64,000 nucleotides of DNA, taken from Takashimella koratensis (lineage: Eukaryota > Basidiomycota > Tremellomycetes > Trichosporonales > Tetragoniomycetaceae). Under the pieces are notes generated by a model. It was not told the origin of the DNA, did not search any database, and saw nothing but the letters and a program-made list of their open reading frames with translations. Position numbers and translations under genes: made by a program. Positions 36,163-47,900 of this stretch are shown here, one piece after another (the first letter of the stretch is position 1; each line of letters begins with the position of its first letter). The DNA lies in the NCBI GenBank assembly GCA_003116875.1, contig BCKT01000005.1, forward strand, positions 868,001-932,000, given 5' to 3'.

Positions 36163-37414
36163 CTAGCCAAGCCGGTTGAGTTCGCGCTTGGCCCTAGCCA
36201 ACTTGCCCCCGACTCTGGTAACATTGGCATCGACGTCGTCGAGCATCTCGTTCTGCTCAGCAACCTCCTGCGCGATCTCCTCGCCCATCACGCGTTGCGT
36301 CCGGAGCAGTTTACTTAGTTCGGTCAACTGCGCGTCTTGATTGGTCATTTGCTCCTGTTGCAACTGCAAGAGGCCGCGGTCGTCAAGCGGTCGAGTTTGC
36401 TCGGTCTCCTGTGGCTCAGCGCGGCGGCCAAAGACACGGCCGGACGGAGCTGTAGCGTGGAAAGCACCCGGCATCGAGTGGGAGGGAGACGAGGTAAATG
36501 CAGATGACGGTGCCGATGAGGATTGGGTCGCCTGAGCCGTCCGCACCCCTGCCTCGGCCGTTCGCAACAACGCAGCCTGCTCGACCTTGATTGACTCCAA
36601 CATATCCTCTCTCCGCCTGCGCTCGCCATCACCCAGCGCTGCAGCCGTCACTGCCAGCCCCTTCTCCAGCGCCATGATCCTGCCCGAAAGATCCCTCAGC
36701 GCTCGCTTCGCATCTCCACTAGCCCCCCTCGACCCCGACGCATCCGCCATCGCCGCGAGCGCATCCCGCTTGAGCAGTGCCGATCGCGCGTTTCGGAGAA
36801 GCGCAAGGACGTCGGCATGCTCCGCGAGCCAGGTGGATGGTGTCCACTGCGACGGCCCTGATGCAGAGGATGCCGACTGCTTCGAAGTGCTGGGGACACC
36901 GAGAAAGTCACCGAATCCAAACGCCGTCCGCCAGCGAGCGTCTTTGGTGGTTAAAATTGTTCGCAAGTATGTTTCGAGATGGATTTTCCGCTCGCGAATC
37001 TTCTGGGAGTGATGTAGGAGGGAGGTAGGCAGGCCGATATGGGAGGGAGAGGTCCGAGCACAAGTCAGCGGGATCCCCAGCCAGAGGTCATGATGCCTGC
37101 CCACCTTGTCATCGTTCACGGTCCGGCCCAAGCCCCATGACTTGGCCGGGAGCGGCGATGGTGGCTCCTTGCCTGTCGACGACTTGAGTTCTGCATGCAG
37201 CGCGACAAAATCGTTGTACCGCCGATTGACCGTCCATGTTCTTGTGGGGGTGGAGACTGGTTGTTGACGTCAGGGTCCAAGCCTTCATTTACGCCTTAGG
37301 TCTACCCGCCTGCTAAGCTCCTGTCAACTCACTTTGGACGGTATACGAGGTGTGAGGTTTCGGCTGTGGATCTGTTTGCGTGGAGACGATCGTGATGTTC
37401 TGGATATCTGCCAT
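36163..37414 (-). CDS. Vam7-type PX-domain Qc-SNARE
   Basis: Three exons, 37333-37414, 37105-37256 and 36163-37002, sum to 1074 nt, 357 residues (yeast Vam7 is 316). The N-terminal PX domain, which binds PI3P, is seen in TWTVNRRYNDFVALHAEL and PPSPLPAKSWGLGRTVND, then IRERKIHLETYLRTIL. The C-terminal ~65 residues form a SNARE coiled coil (LQQEQMTNQDAQLTELSKLL; VMGEEIAQEVAEQNEMLDDV) with a central Gln, and there is no transmembrane segment. This domain order (PX plus SNARE, soluble) is that of Vam7, which acts in homotypic vacuole fusion with the HOPS complex. The middle region is Ala/Ser-rich. Assignment to the Vam7 class is firm; one-to-one orthology is likely but not proven. Confidence 0.87.
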
Positions 37415-38029
37415 GGTGGTGAGTTATGCGTAGGTGAGATGGGTAGATGGATAGATGAGGGAAACGAGAAGCAGCGGAGGAGCAGGGATGAATCGGTGGC
37501 AAAAAGGGCGAAAGTGGCACGTGACTTGTTGGCGATCCGAGACTGTCTCATTCGCATGGGATGCGGGGAGCTCAAACCTGTTGCTGCTCACAGGTCAATC
37601 GATACCCACCACCTAGATACGATGTATGTACACCTGATTAGTTGATGAGACCTTCGGCCTGCCGCGGGATTGTCCAACTAGCTTGCCGGCCGCAAACGGG
37701 GTAAAGCTCACCGCAGCTATCGTGAGAACGTGGCATAGACCGCGCTCAAAATTGCAAATGCGCACTTCACTCCTTTCCAGCCAGGACTGAAAGGAAGGTG
37801 GTTTCATCAGAGTGAACGTGACCCATACCTCATGCTCGCTCCACGCATAGACCTTTGTCTTGTATGTTGTTAAAGCACTCTTTTGAAGCTACGTACTGTT
37901 TCGGAATATGATGATAATGGAGGGCAAAGTGCAGGAGGGATATTTGTATGAGGCGGTACATGGCATGCGTTACTCTCTAATCATCTCTACATCTCTCAAA
38001 TCCACCTCCAGCAGCCCTTCATCGCCAGC
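37415..38029. other. Divergent intergenic region, Vam7-like / family A member 7
   Basis: About 615 bp. No gene is seen; it must contain promoters for both flanking genes. Confidence 0.4.
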
Positions 38030-38872
38030 ATGGCCTCGACCAGCAGTTTAGACCATGAGCTGTCCCCCCACCGGGTTTTCTTAAATGCCTCCGATGCCGA
38101 CAGCTTTTTTCTCAATGTCGCGCAGCGAAAGGATAGGACAACATTTGAACCTGCATCTCGATTGACAGCCAGTTTCACTGACGAAGAGCGAAACAATCAA
38201 CTGGAAAGTATCTGCAAGTTCACGGGCAAGTACACCGATGAGCCAACGCTTCGTTTCTTCACCAACGTCCGCAGCGAGGTAATAGAAGGGGAATCGTGTG
38301 TGATGCTTCCGATATCAGAGTGTTACACCAGGGGCAAAGGGAAAAACACAACCCCATGTTTCCTATCGAGGGGGGCTGTTGAGGATGTGTTGAACAGCTC
38401 TGACATGGAAATACACAGCAAGCTCGAGCCATGCATTGCTTCTTCCTTCAGCACGCAAGCGCTTGACTCTTTTCAACACCAAGTTCAAAAAATTCTTCTG
38501 AAAACCTTCAAACAACGTAGAGATGTGTACGCACTGGGTGTTTTCTCCCATCGACTCACGGATAAGACCGACGAAGAAGCCAAAAGGACGATGAGGGAGT
38601 GGAACTGGCCTGAGGAAGCTAGATACAGTTTGGGTCCCAGGTCAGGCTCATACTGTGTTTCTCCAGGGCCCAAACTGGTGATTGGGATTCGCCCCTTCAC
38701 AGCAACACCCCCGACAACACTTGTAACTGCCTCCATCGTTGAAAGCCCGATTTCCAAAGAGCCGTTCAAGCTGCCTGGCGACACCCATTTCGGGGGATCA
38801 GCCAACCTCAGCCAAGTCGGGCAAAACGGCTTGGAAGCTCCCTCGGCCAGCTCGGCGCTCATTGAGCAGTGA
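38030..38872 (+). CDS. Unrecognised accessory protein, family A member 7
   Basis: Single-exon gene, 280 residues (MASTSSLDHELSPHRVFLNA). No known domain, signal peptide or membrane segment. Visible order: a strand-rich centre (ESCVMLPISECYT), a helix after FLSRGAVEDVLNSS, a second helix (ALDSFQHQVQKILLKTFKQ), then NWPEEARYSLGPRSGSYCVS and PKLVIGIRPF as closing strands, and a Pro/Ser-rich tail. The gene at 40346 has the same succession (LTKKATEDLINSC; LDWPEGVECGWLSQSDESVY), so the two are probably paralogues. The layout strand, helix, helix, W-containing strand pair echoes other block A and block B proteins. Function is unknown. Confidence 0.68.
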   Translation: MASTSSLDHELSPHRVFLNASDADSFFLNVAQRKDRTTFEPASRLTASFTDEERNNQLESICKFTGKYTDEPTLRFFTNVRSEVIEGESCVMLPISECYTRGKGKNTTPCFLSRGAVEDVLNSSDMEIHSKLEPCIASSFSTQALDSFQHQVQKILLKTFKQRRDVYALGVFSHRLTDKTDEEAKRTMREWNWPEEARYSLGPRSGSYCVSPGPKLVIGIRPFTATPPTTLVTASIVESPISKEPFKLPGDTHFGGSANLSQVGQNGLEAPSASSALIEQ

Positions 38873-39146
38873 GTCAGCGCTGATATTTGGAAGAGCGAAA
38901 GTAATTTCGTATTACTTCTTCGTAATGCATTGCATATAGCTGCATTTTCGAATGGCCGTCTTTGAAATGCTTTCGAAATACGGATACGAAATGTGCAAAA
39001 AGCCTTGCCGCTTTCAAAGTCCGTCCTACCTGGGAAAGAGTTATAAGCACGCAGCGTTTTCTCCATTTTTTGTATACTGTACTCAGTTTTTCCCGACTAG
39101 GAATTCAAACCCGTCCTCGCTGAACACCGCTTCCAACACGCCGACA

Positions 39147-39823
39147 ATGTCCTCCACCACTCCCAGCCTGACAGCCGCTGCCATCTTCGATCTTGTCCTC
39201 CCCGGCGACACCATGTTCCGCGATCTCGGCATTTTTCACACGGATACCGGGATCGATTCGTTCCGCTTACGGAAAGCGCTGCGAAGCCTAGAAAACTGTC
39301 AGGTATGGCGCCTGAGGACGCCTGAGGTGGTCCGAGCGGTCCCAAAGTACCTGGGATGCCAAGAGGGGACCGAGCGGGGTGGCGTAGGCCAAGGCCACGG
39401 AGAACAATAAAGACCACTAGTAGGGGCGATGCAGCGCTGCGGCGCACGAGCCCGCAAGCGGCTGCGGCCGCGGAGAACGACGGGGATGCATGAACGACGC
39501 GCAAGCGGTCGAGGCCGATCGGGTGCATTTAAATAGCAGTCTGTAGCGTCGAGAGATGAATCCCCAACCCGTTGTAATCTAACACAACGGATTTGAGCTG
39601 TTTCCCAGAAAGATGTCGAGTACTTGACAAATACGTGGGGGACCAAATATTCAACGACAACTACACATTCGTGATGGGCAACCTTGAGGGAAGCAATTGG
39701 GAATACTTCCATTAAAATGCCATTGCCTCTCTTGAACTGACGTCTGAAGAGGAAAAAGCGGACTGGGCGAGAGGCAAGTCCACAAACCGTCTCGCAGAGG
39801 GTGACCATCAGACTGTGCCATAG
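39147..39823 (+). pseudogene. Unrecognised gene interrupted by a solo LTR and by an in-frame stop
   Basis: The 5' part (39147-39296) encodes a plausible 50-residue start (IFDLVLPGDTMFRDLGIFHT; SFRLRKALRSLEN). It is cut at 39297 by an LTR running to 39584. After the LTR an open frame resumes (CRVLDKYVGDQIFNDNYTFV; GNLEGSNWEYFH), meets TAA at 39713-39715, and continues in the same frame (IASLELTSEEEKADWARGKS) to TAG at 39821-39823. The two sides together read like one broken protein. No domain is recognised and no similarity to family A or B is evident. Whether the TAA is the natural end or a second lesion cannot be decided. Confidence 0.55.
39297..39584 (-). mobile_element. Solo LTR (copy 1)
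   Basis: Read on the - strand it begins TGTTAGATTACAACGGG at 39584 and ends ATACCTGACA at 39297. It is closely similar over its whole length to the LTR at 60825-61119 in the opposite orientation. A TATA-like TATTTAAATG lies near its 5' end. The flanking pentamers (AAAAC and CAACG) do not match, so a target duplication is absent or has decayed. No retrotransposon internal region adjoins it. Confidence 0.8.
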
Positions 39824-40345
39824 ACGTTTTAGAATCCGCCGAAAGGCGCGCGACATGGCTGGCTCCCCAACACCGGGACCTACTGGGTTGCGTTCAACAC
39901 AGTCAAAGATGATGAAGGTGTATATCCTTGGCGACTGGGTCTGACCGTGTCTCGTCACTCGGACTATTGGAGCACTTCCCGGCCGGAAAGTTCATCCATG
40001 GCGCGCCCCGCTCAATCCCCCCCCCCCCCCCCTCGTCGGTGGCGTTGAGGACAGACAATTATCCTCTTGATTTATGTAACACTGCGCTCGTTTTGTCAGC
40101 GACTGTGGGTGAACAGTCCTCCTTTAAGCCAGTTTGAAAGGAAAACAAACAGAAAGGACGATCATATAGCTCCAAAAAGACAGCTTGGCAAGCAAAAGAG
40201 TCTTACTACCAGAAAGAGCAAATGCCATGTTACCCTCTTCCTCTTCACCCACACGTATTGCGACAACTGACGCCAAGCACAACGACTCACGTCTGCCCTA
40301 CTCTATCACACGCCGATCAAGCACCTACAGACGTATTGACTACAG
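39824..40345. other. Intergenic region upstream of family A member 9, with C16 tract
   Basis: About 520 bp with a homopolymer of 16 C at 40017-40032. No gene is seen. Confidence 0.45.
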
Positions 40346-41239
40346 ATGCCACGAAGGTTTTTCGAAACGCCGCCCGAAACTGAGGATTGGGTGAGGATTT
40401 ATTGTCAGCCCAACGAAAATTGGGTAAGAGATTACGTGAACCGAGAGACGTCTGAGGAAACCGAGAGACAGGATCTAGCATACGCGTACCATCAAAAGGA
40501 GGATGATCGGAAGGATTCACTGGTAAAGTTGATGAGCAAAAACCCGAATTGTGACCACCACGAGGTTCTCTTCACTCAAATCACCCATTCGATATCCCCG
40601 AGACCGTGGGGAGGGATCTCGACTGCCGTTGTCTTACCTCGATTCAGGGCTGATGTAACCTCGGATACTGTGCTTCTTACCAAGAAAGCGACGGAAGATC
40701 TCATCAACAGCTGCGTGAACCAAGTCTTCAAAGACAAGGACTATACAAACGACCATCAAGGCAGACACGCGTTCAATTCGGCAGCCAAAGGTGCATATGA
40801 TGAAGCCCTGGAGACGAGGAGGAGGTTTTGGGCCAAGGGCGACTTTTCCAATTGTCTCAGTGACGATACGTTAGCGCCTCCCGCATCCCTAGACTGGCCT
40901 GAGGGAGTAGAATGCGGTTGGCTATCACAGTCGGATGAGTCTGTTTACTTTGTTTCTGTTAATAGGGACATGGGCGATCGCATCAAGTCTTTCCGCCTTA
41001 CTCTCCTCTTATCTCGTCATTCTGTGCTCAAGCAGCGCCTTGATGAAGAGAACGAAGGTGACCTAATCGGTGGCTATGAAGTCGACGAGGATGAGGTAAG
41101 CGTTCACAGATCGATTACTACTAAGTGCTGATGTTCTTTCCACCAACCGTGTCGTGGTCGTTGATAGTGCTATGATGCGAAATGTTTCATTCGCCCACGA
41201 AGAGAGGGTGAATTTTGGGCCTTCAGTACTAACGATTAA
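40346..41239 (+). CDS. Unrecognised accessory protein, family A member 9
   Basis: Two exons, 40346-41095 and 41168-41239 (GAG|GTAAGC, GATAG acceptor), give 822 nt and 273 residues. The unspliced frame would end at 41131. The N-terminus is charged (MPRRFFETPPETEDWVRIYC). Then come a strand (GISTAVVLPRFRADV), the helix LTKKATEDLINSCVNQVF, a helix AFNSAAKGAYDEALETRRRF, and closing strands LDWPEGVECGWLSQSDESVY and SFRLTLLLSRH. The order and the W-P-E element resemble the gene at 38030. No known domain or targeting signal. Function is unknown. Confidence 0.67.
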
Positions 41240-41692
41240 CACCGTTGCTTTAAGTCGAATGAATGAGATGAATGAACCTTGATGCTGTGTAGCAAAGACC
41301 AGCCTGCAATGGTCATACGCCGTCATCCCACAGCTCTGGGCAAAATACATATGTACTCGAATGCGGAGCATCTGCTCTGGTGTCCATCCATTTGTCCGCC
41401 ATCAGCGAGACTTATCTTGACTCGAATGGAATCACTGGAATCTCATGCATTTTTCATGTACAGATATGGCAAGCGAGACTTCCATTTACATTCCTCCTTC
41501 ACCCCGTTCTCGACTCTTTCATACGCATCATACTTCTGACGGGAATATCTTACACACAAATGGGCGAGAAGACTTTGTCGATTTGCACATGTGACGAAAC
41601 GATACTAGGCATATGCGAGCTGACTTATAATATACTCAATGGGTGTGTCTTGGGTCTCGCCATTTCGCGAGAGGTGTGGAGGGAAGAGACGA
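41240..41692. other. Convergent intergenic region
   Basis: About 450 bp between the 3' ends of an accessory gene and the fasciclin gene. No gene or repeat is seen. Confidence 0.4.
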
Positions 41693-43767
41693 TTAGTACT
41701 CCTCGGCCCAGTCCGGGAGCCAACTGTCCATGTGTCAGCTGCTCAATTCCAAGTTAATTCAAAGTGAGATGCCACACTTACTCCTCCCAGTTCTCCCACG
41801 AGTCGTAGGCCGAGATATCGGCGCCCTTGTGGTCGTGGTGCTTGTGCGGCGGGACAATGAGTTTCGGGAGGACGTGGAAGGCTCCGTTACGCGAAGGGAC
41901 GTCGATGACTTGGGCTGACTCGCCGTTGAATTTGATCGAAGTCTTCACGGCCCCTGCAGCGTCATCAGCTACTGTGATCGATAGTACGGATGAAACTTTG
42001 ACAATGAAGAGATGCCAACTCTACTCACCCTCGACAGGGAGGAACTTGGTCTTGTCAACAGTGACCTGGACGGTGGTACCGTTGAGCGCGGTGGTGATAT
42101 TGAACTCGCGGTGGAAGCTCGGGTCGTCAGCGAGGTTGAGAACCGTGTCGATCTCGTCCTTGTCGTCGGCTGTGTAGACAACCTCGGAGAGGAGGAGTGT
42201 GTGCGGGATGTAGTGGTACATCAGAACCTTTGCGAGGATGTGTTCACCGAATGGCGAGAAGAGGAACAACCTAAGCTTCTCCGGGATAAGTGCGAACGCT
42301 GCGTTGGTGGGGGCGAGGACTGTTGCGAGTGGGGTTCCCGTGAACTTGGGTTTGCCCGGCTCAGAGGCTTCGTGGTCATACTCGTAGTCGAGGAAGTGGC
42401 GGCCGTGGAGCTTTTGAACAGCGCTGGTGAGGGTCGAGAAGACGACGGGGAAGTTGAAGAGTTCTTCGAAGATGGAAGGAGGAGGGAGAAGAGGGTGGTT
42501 GAGGGTGTGGATGTAGCCGTTGCGAGCTTTGATGTCGCTAACGAGGACCTTGGCGTAAAAGTTGATCTTCACCGCTGGGAAGGGTCAGTAAGCGGCTAGA
42601 AGCGAGGCGCAAAGCAGCTAGACTCACCAGGAGGGACAATGGTCTTCTCGATGTGAATACGGCGGTGAAGACCGGCGTAGCTCCCATCGTGGGCGCGCAA
42701 GGCAGTCTCGAGGGTCGAGTTCTGGGCAATTTCCTGGACCGTGTAGGCCTTGGGGAGACCGTGGTAGCTGAGTACGGCGAGGGCGATCTTGCGGAACACC
42801 TCGCGACGACGACGCTTCTCTTCGTCATCGTCGTCGTTGTCGAGAGCGAGGAGGGCGGGCTCGGCGTCGAGCGCAGAAGAGAGGGTGGCGAGGGAGGGCT
42901 TGGCGAGGAGCTGGAGGTGTTAGTTGATGGCGGTAGAGAGCGGCTTCGGTTCAGGCGCAGGTGGGTAGCCAGGGTGGAAGGGTGGGAGTTTGGGTGGGTG
43001 GTCGAAGGGAAAAAAGGTGAAGAAGGTGGAAGGGAAGGTGATCGAGCGTGGAAGGGGTAGGAGCTACTTACAACCTCGAGCAAGTCGTCGTCTCCATGGT
43101 GCTTGGGCGGAGTCAACGCGTCGTTGTTGGGCGCCTGAGACGAGAGATCAGCTTACGCCCCGGATCCAGGTGGTGCCTCAGCTGAGTGCGGTACGTACGA
43201 AGAAGGTGATCTGGATATCCTTGTCGTCGAGATACTCAATGCTCTTGTTGGCAAACTGCAAGAGTATCAGATCGAGGTGGCGCGGTGTAGTCTTTCGTCA
43301 TCCCTCTCAACATCTCGGCCACCGATCTCGGGCCCCGGCTGCATGTTCCTTTCCCCAAGGGCGCGCGATGTCTCCCCCACCGACCTCACCCGACCCTCGC
43401 CCCACTTCAGTCTCACTGTAGCCCTACCTCACTCCCTCTCCAACGGCCACGGCTCTTCCCGATCCCAACTCACCTCGATGACCTTGACCAACTTGCTAAA
43501 GCTGTTCGGGTCTGCCTTGAGTTGCTGATAAATCGTCAACTCGGTCTTGTCGTCCACGTCGTCGAACGTGGCTTGAGCTTCGGCGATGACTTCGTCGGCC
43601 TTGGACCATGCCCAGCCGGAGAGCGAGCCGAGAGCGTGGGTCGCGCCATCGATGAAACTCGATTGGATCGAGGACCATTCGGAGACCGAGAGGTCAGGGA
43701 GAGAGGGTTTGGTTTGGAGTGTGGGTGCGGCGAGGACCGCGGGAAGGAGGAGGAGGGAGAACTTCAT
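41693..43767 (-). CDS. Secreted fasciclin (FAS1)-domain protein
   Basis: Seven exons, 43474-43767, 43199-43255, 43072-43134, 42628-42910, 42029-42574, 41782-41953 and 41693-41723, sum to 1446 nt, 481 residues in one frame. The N-terminus is a signal peptide (MKFSLLLLPAVLAAPTLQ). FAS1 features are seen twice: FSKLVKVIEFANKS...ITFFAPNNDALTPP in the first half; FNFPVVFSTLTSAVQKL, TPLATVLAPTNAAFALIPEK, HILAKVLMYHYIPH and a second H-box-like stretch in the second. The protein ends KGADISAYDSWENWEDWLPD, without an obvious GPI or membrane segment, so secretion or cell-wall association is inferred. FAS1 proteins mediate adhesion in many fungi; no specific partner can be given. Confidence 0.85.
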
Positions 43768-44904
43768 GGTTGGTGAGATGAGAGATGGGGAGGAAGAGAG
43801 AAAGAAGGTGCAAGTTGGGGAGAAGGAGGTTATATATGACCTCTAAGTTGGGGTGTGAGGAGGGCGCAGAGAGTCTCTTGCCTCGCTTACGCGGTGTGTG
43901 TGTCTGTGTGTCTGTGTGTGTGAGTGTGTGTGGGATCGTTCAATGACGACGAGAGCTTGGCGGCTCCCTTTCTTCATCGGGGATCCCTGCGGGATCGGGC
44001 AACGGCCTGGGCAGGGGAAGGACCCAAAGGAGAGGCGTGCTTGATCATTCTTTACGCCAGAGGCAGGCGAGATGACCCAACGTAGACGTATGTAGACGTA
44101 GCCAACACGTGCAAACTCGGTGGCCGAGGGTAGGGAGTGAAGGACAACACGCAAGTGTTCTGCCTGCGCCCGACGGTCTGCACGACTAGAATGTCTGTCT
44201 GTAGTCTGTGGTCTGGGGGCAACGGTCTGCGGTCTGCGGTCTGGGTCGATGGCGCGATGATGCGTCAGGTTTTAGGGAAGAACGAGATCACTTGACGAGG
44301 TTCAGCCAGGGTTGGATTGAGAAGGAGAGAAAGAGAGAAAGAGAGAGAGACACGACACCCTTCGCCGCTTACTGTATGTACCCCAGCGGTTCATCTGTTT
44401 CCATCGTTCAGGCTAAGAGCCTTGGATGTGGACCCGGTTCCAACGATCTGGATTTGGATGACGATCCGACCCAGGCCGGCTCGTCCAAGCTTACCATCCT
44501 AAGCCTTCTGCCGGGCGTGAGCGGAGAGCAGGCCGGGCCAAGATCGACCGGGCATTAGGACAGGTGCCAGCCGAAGTCGGTTAAGATGACCGTCACCGGC
44601 CCTTGTCTCCAGGGTGAAACATTGCACACCGTCCACGCGCCTTGACGTCATTACACCCGTCGTACACCGGTGGCACCTGAAACACTCTACTCCTCTGCAC
44701 CCGCCATCTAGCTGCTCGGTCTGCAAGCACTATGAGCATCATCTCCTGCATCGTTTGCATCTGCGTACACAACCTTGATCTAATGGTACACAGCTAGGTA
44801 TAAAAAAGAAATCACTTAACCGATCCTCAAGTCTTTGGGTATATCTAATCTGTTTTCTGGCTTTGTGATGTATCTCAATATTGAATGCCATGTTGACACG
44901 ACCA
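43768..44904. other. Intergenic region upstream of the fasciclin gene
   Basis: About 1.1 kb including a (GT)n-like tract at 43893-43932 and short TGTCTG/GGTCTGC repeats near 44195-44245. No gene is supported. Confidence 0.45.
43893..43932. repeat. (GT)n-like microsatellite, imperfect
   Basis: GTGTGT runs interrupted by CT and GA steps. Confidence 0.9.
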
Positions 44905-47900
44905 CTACGTGTGGACCCAGTTACCCAATCCCTCTGCCCACGCCGCGAGCCCCTGGATCCCTGCGTCCCTCAACGCCGCTCGTTTCGGAACAACCAACAC
45001 CTCTGCCCCACCTTCAACCACGACCTCATCCTTGTGAGCTTCATCGACCACCGCGCTCTTGTTGGTCTTCGGGACATGGACGCCCAACCCCGGTCCGCCC
45101 AGGCTAGTCAGGTGCGGCTCGAACCCGAGGTTGGTCAGTGCGTCGACGAGCGAGACAAGGGAGGACGAAGGGAAGTCGTCAGGGATAAGAGTGACGGCGC
45201 AACCGCCTCCGCCGGCACCAGTGAGTTTCGTGGCCAGGTTGAAGGGGGAAGCGGCAGTCGCGGAGACGATCATCTCGAGAGATGGATGAGAGACGCCGAG
45301 CGTTACCAGGTGCGCGTGGTTCTCACGGATAAGCGCCTGCAGAGGTTACGTTTGTCAGCGAGAGTTTCCGAAAGAAGGACAAAATGAGACTTGTTCGGAG
45401 AGACAAAGTCAGAGTCAACTCACTTCGAGACGAGAAACGAGAGCTTGGCGGTCTGTAGCCTCTCCACCGAGGAGTTTTGCAGCCTCGTCCGAGATTGCTT
45501 GAATTGAGTCGAGGACCGGGTCAACGACTTCCGGCTTGGCGAGGCGCAAAGCGCTCACACCAGCGACGAGTGACTTGGTGTCCCGGGGTACGAGGGTGTT
45601 GGTCAACAACAATCGAATAGATGAAAACCTGGTAAAGTATCCGTATCAGCAAGTTGATTTAGAGTATCCCACAACTTACCCGTGCAAGCCCTGGAGGCCA
45701 CCCTTCTTCCCTCCAATAGCGCGAGTGAAGGCCACCGCCCCGCCTCGGACAGAGACGGCATTATCGATCCCGCTCGGGTTCCCGTGAATCACTTTCTCAG
45801 CCAAGAACGCCCACCCGTCAACGAGGTCGGTCTCGGCGCCCGAGAAGCGCGCGGGCTCCTTGTCGCTGCTCGAAGAAGGGACGGCGATACGCTGGTAAGC
45901 GAGGAGAATGGACGAGGCGACGCAGGACGAGAAAGCGGCAGAGGAGCCGAGACCTGCGCTGATAGGGAGATTTGCAGAGACGGTCAAAGTGGCTCCGAGG
46001 CTGTGACATGTGTCAGTTGAGCTTCCTACGTCTGGAGAAAAAAACAACTCACGCGTTCGCCTTAGAACCAGCGATCAGCATGTAAAGGTACAAGAAAGCG
46101 ATACCCGCAGCGGCTGCTTTAGCAGTCGGGAGCTGAACAATCTCCTCGAGAGCAGCAAAGAGCGCCGGGTCAAGCTCCTTGTCTGCCTGAGCCTGATGCT
46201 CGGCGTGGACGGGGAGGAGACCCCAAGGGAGCTTGTCAATAGCCCACTCGAGGTCGAGGCCGAGGTCTGGAGCGTCGAGGCCGACAAGCCCGTCAGAGCG
46301 GGGGGAGAGGACACCGAAGCATCGAAGGTTGACGCTGGTCGCGATGGCGGTCTAAAGACACTTAATATCAGTCTCAAAACCGAACCTTCCTAAATGATAT
46401 TCACTCACCACACCGTGGACGACTGCGTGCTCGCCAAAGAGGATGACCTTGCCCGGGGCGGAGACCACGATATCATCCTCGATGGTCTTGTGGCTCGTGG
46501 CCGATTTGCTAGCGGAACCGAGAGCGAGACCCTTCTCGACCCCGGCAGCGAGGGCGTCAACGGTCCCCGGGCGGCGAAAAATCCGAGCGCGCTCGAGGAT
46601 CCAAGCCTCCGAGTCTTGGCCGTATAGCTGCTCGAGCTTGGGCGCGGACAGGGGTTGGGAGGTAAGGTCGGGGACGATAGCGCCTGCAGAGGCGAGAGCG
46701 TGCTCGAGGTCGTCGATAAGGTCACGGGGGTCTTCGATACCCACACACAGGCGGATCAGGTTCTCGGGGAGACCACGCTCGGCGCGGACGGCGGCGGAAA
46801 TGGACGCGTGCCTGCGCAAGGTTAATGATAAGTTAAAACAAGTAGGCAATGGGTTCAAGGATAAACCAAAGGGTTGAATGAGGAACTCACGACATGAGAC
46901 AAGGCATGCTGATGAGAGAGTTGACAGCCCCGAAGGAGACACTGATGCCCCACAACCTTGCGCCTCCGACAATACGCTCACTCAACGCCTTGTCGCCAGT
47001 AACGAAACTAAGGACAGCACCTGCCCCTGTCGCCTGTCGGTAGTGGACGTCTCGCTTGGGGTGCGACTTGAGACCCGGGTAATGAACGAGGAAGCCGAGA
47101 GCGTGGAGGTATGTCGCGACGAGTTGAGTGGTGGCCATCTGCCTGTCCATGCGGATAGAGAGCGTTTTGAGACCCCTGAGGAGGAGGAACGAGTCAAACG
47201 GCGCGAGTCCCGGTCCCGTGGCGTTGATCAACCATGCAATCGATTTGCAGATCTCAGGGTTCGCGACGGCAATGATACCGGCCATAAGATCGTGGTGACC
47301 AGAGAGGTACTTGGTCCCGGAGTCGTAGACGATATCGGCACCGCACTCGAGAGGGCGCTGGAGGTAGGGAGACATCATGGTGTTGTCGACAACAATGATG
47401 GCGTCAGGAGCAGCGGCCTTGACAGCAGCGGAGATCTCGGCAATGTCGGCAATCTTTAACAATGGGTTGGTAGGAGATTCAAGGAGGACCATCTTGACTC
47501 TGGAGAAGGTGTCAGCACGATTCTCGATCTTTTTGTTCGTGGTCTGAAGAAATGGAGTAAGGAAGAAGGGACGACTCACTTGTTGCCCTCGCCGAGGTGG
47601 GGGAGAACACACTCGACACGGGTCGTGTCAACGTGTCGAACGTCCACGCCGCCGTGGCTGCTGACGTAGGTGAGAAGTCGGTTGGTACCGCCGTACAGAT
47701 CGTCACCGGCCAACACGGTCTCGCCTGGTTTGACGAGTCGAAGGATGACATCGAGACAGGTCATGCCGGTGGACAATGCAAAAGCTTGGGTTGCGCCGTA
47801 CAGTCTGGCGAGGTGGGATTCTACCAACGTTAGCAAGGCTGTTCTCAGTCACTGTCATGTGAAGATAATCTTTGATATGTTTGTCTCTCTGGTTCGTGTG

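Noticed and set aside
39097..39528. 143-codon open frame on the - strand
   Set aside because: It lies mostly inside the solo LTR, and the same reading recurs in the LTR at 60825; it reflects the repeat, not a gene.
45000..47500. Lyase and kinase as two separate overlapping genes
   Set aside because: No stop codon ends the lyase and no ATG starts the kinase in the linker; a single frame through the shared exon is simpler.
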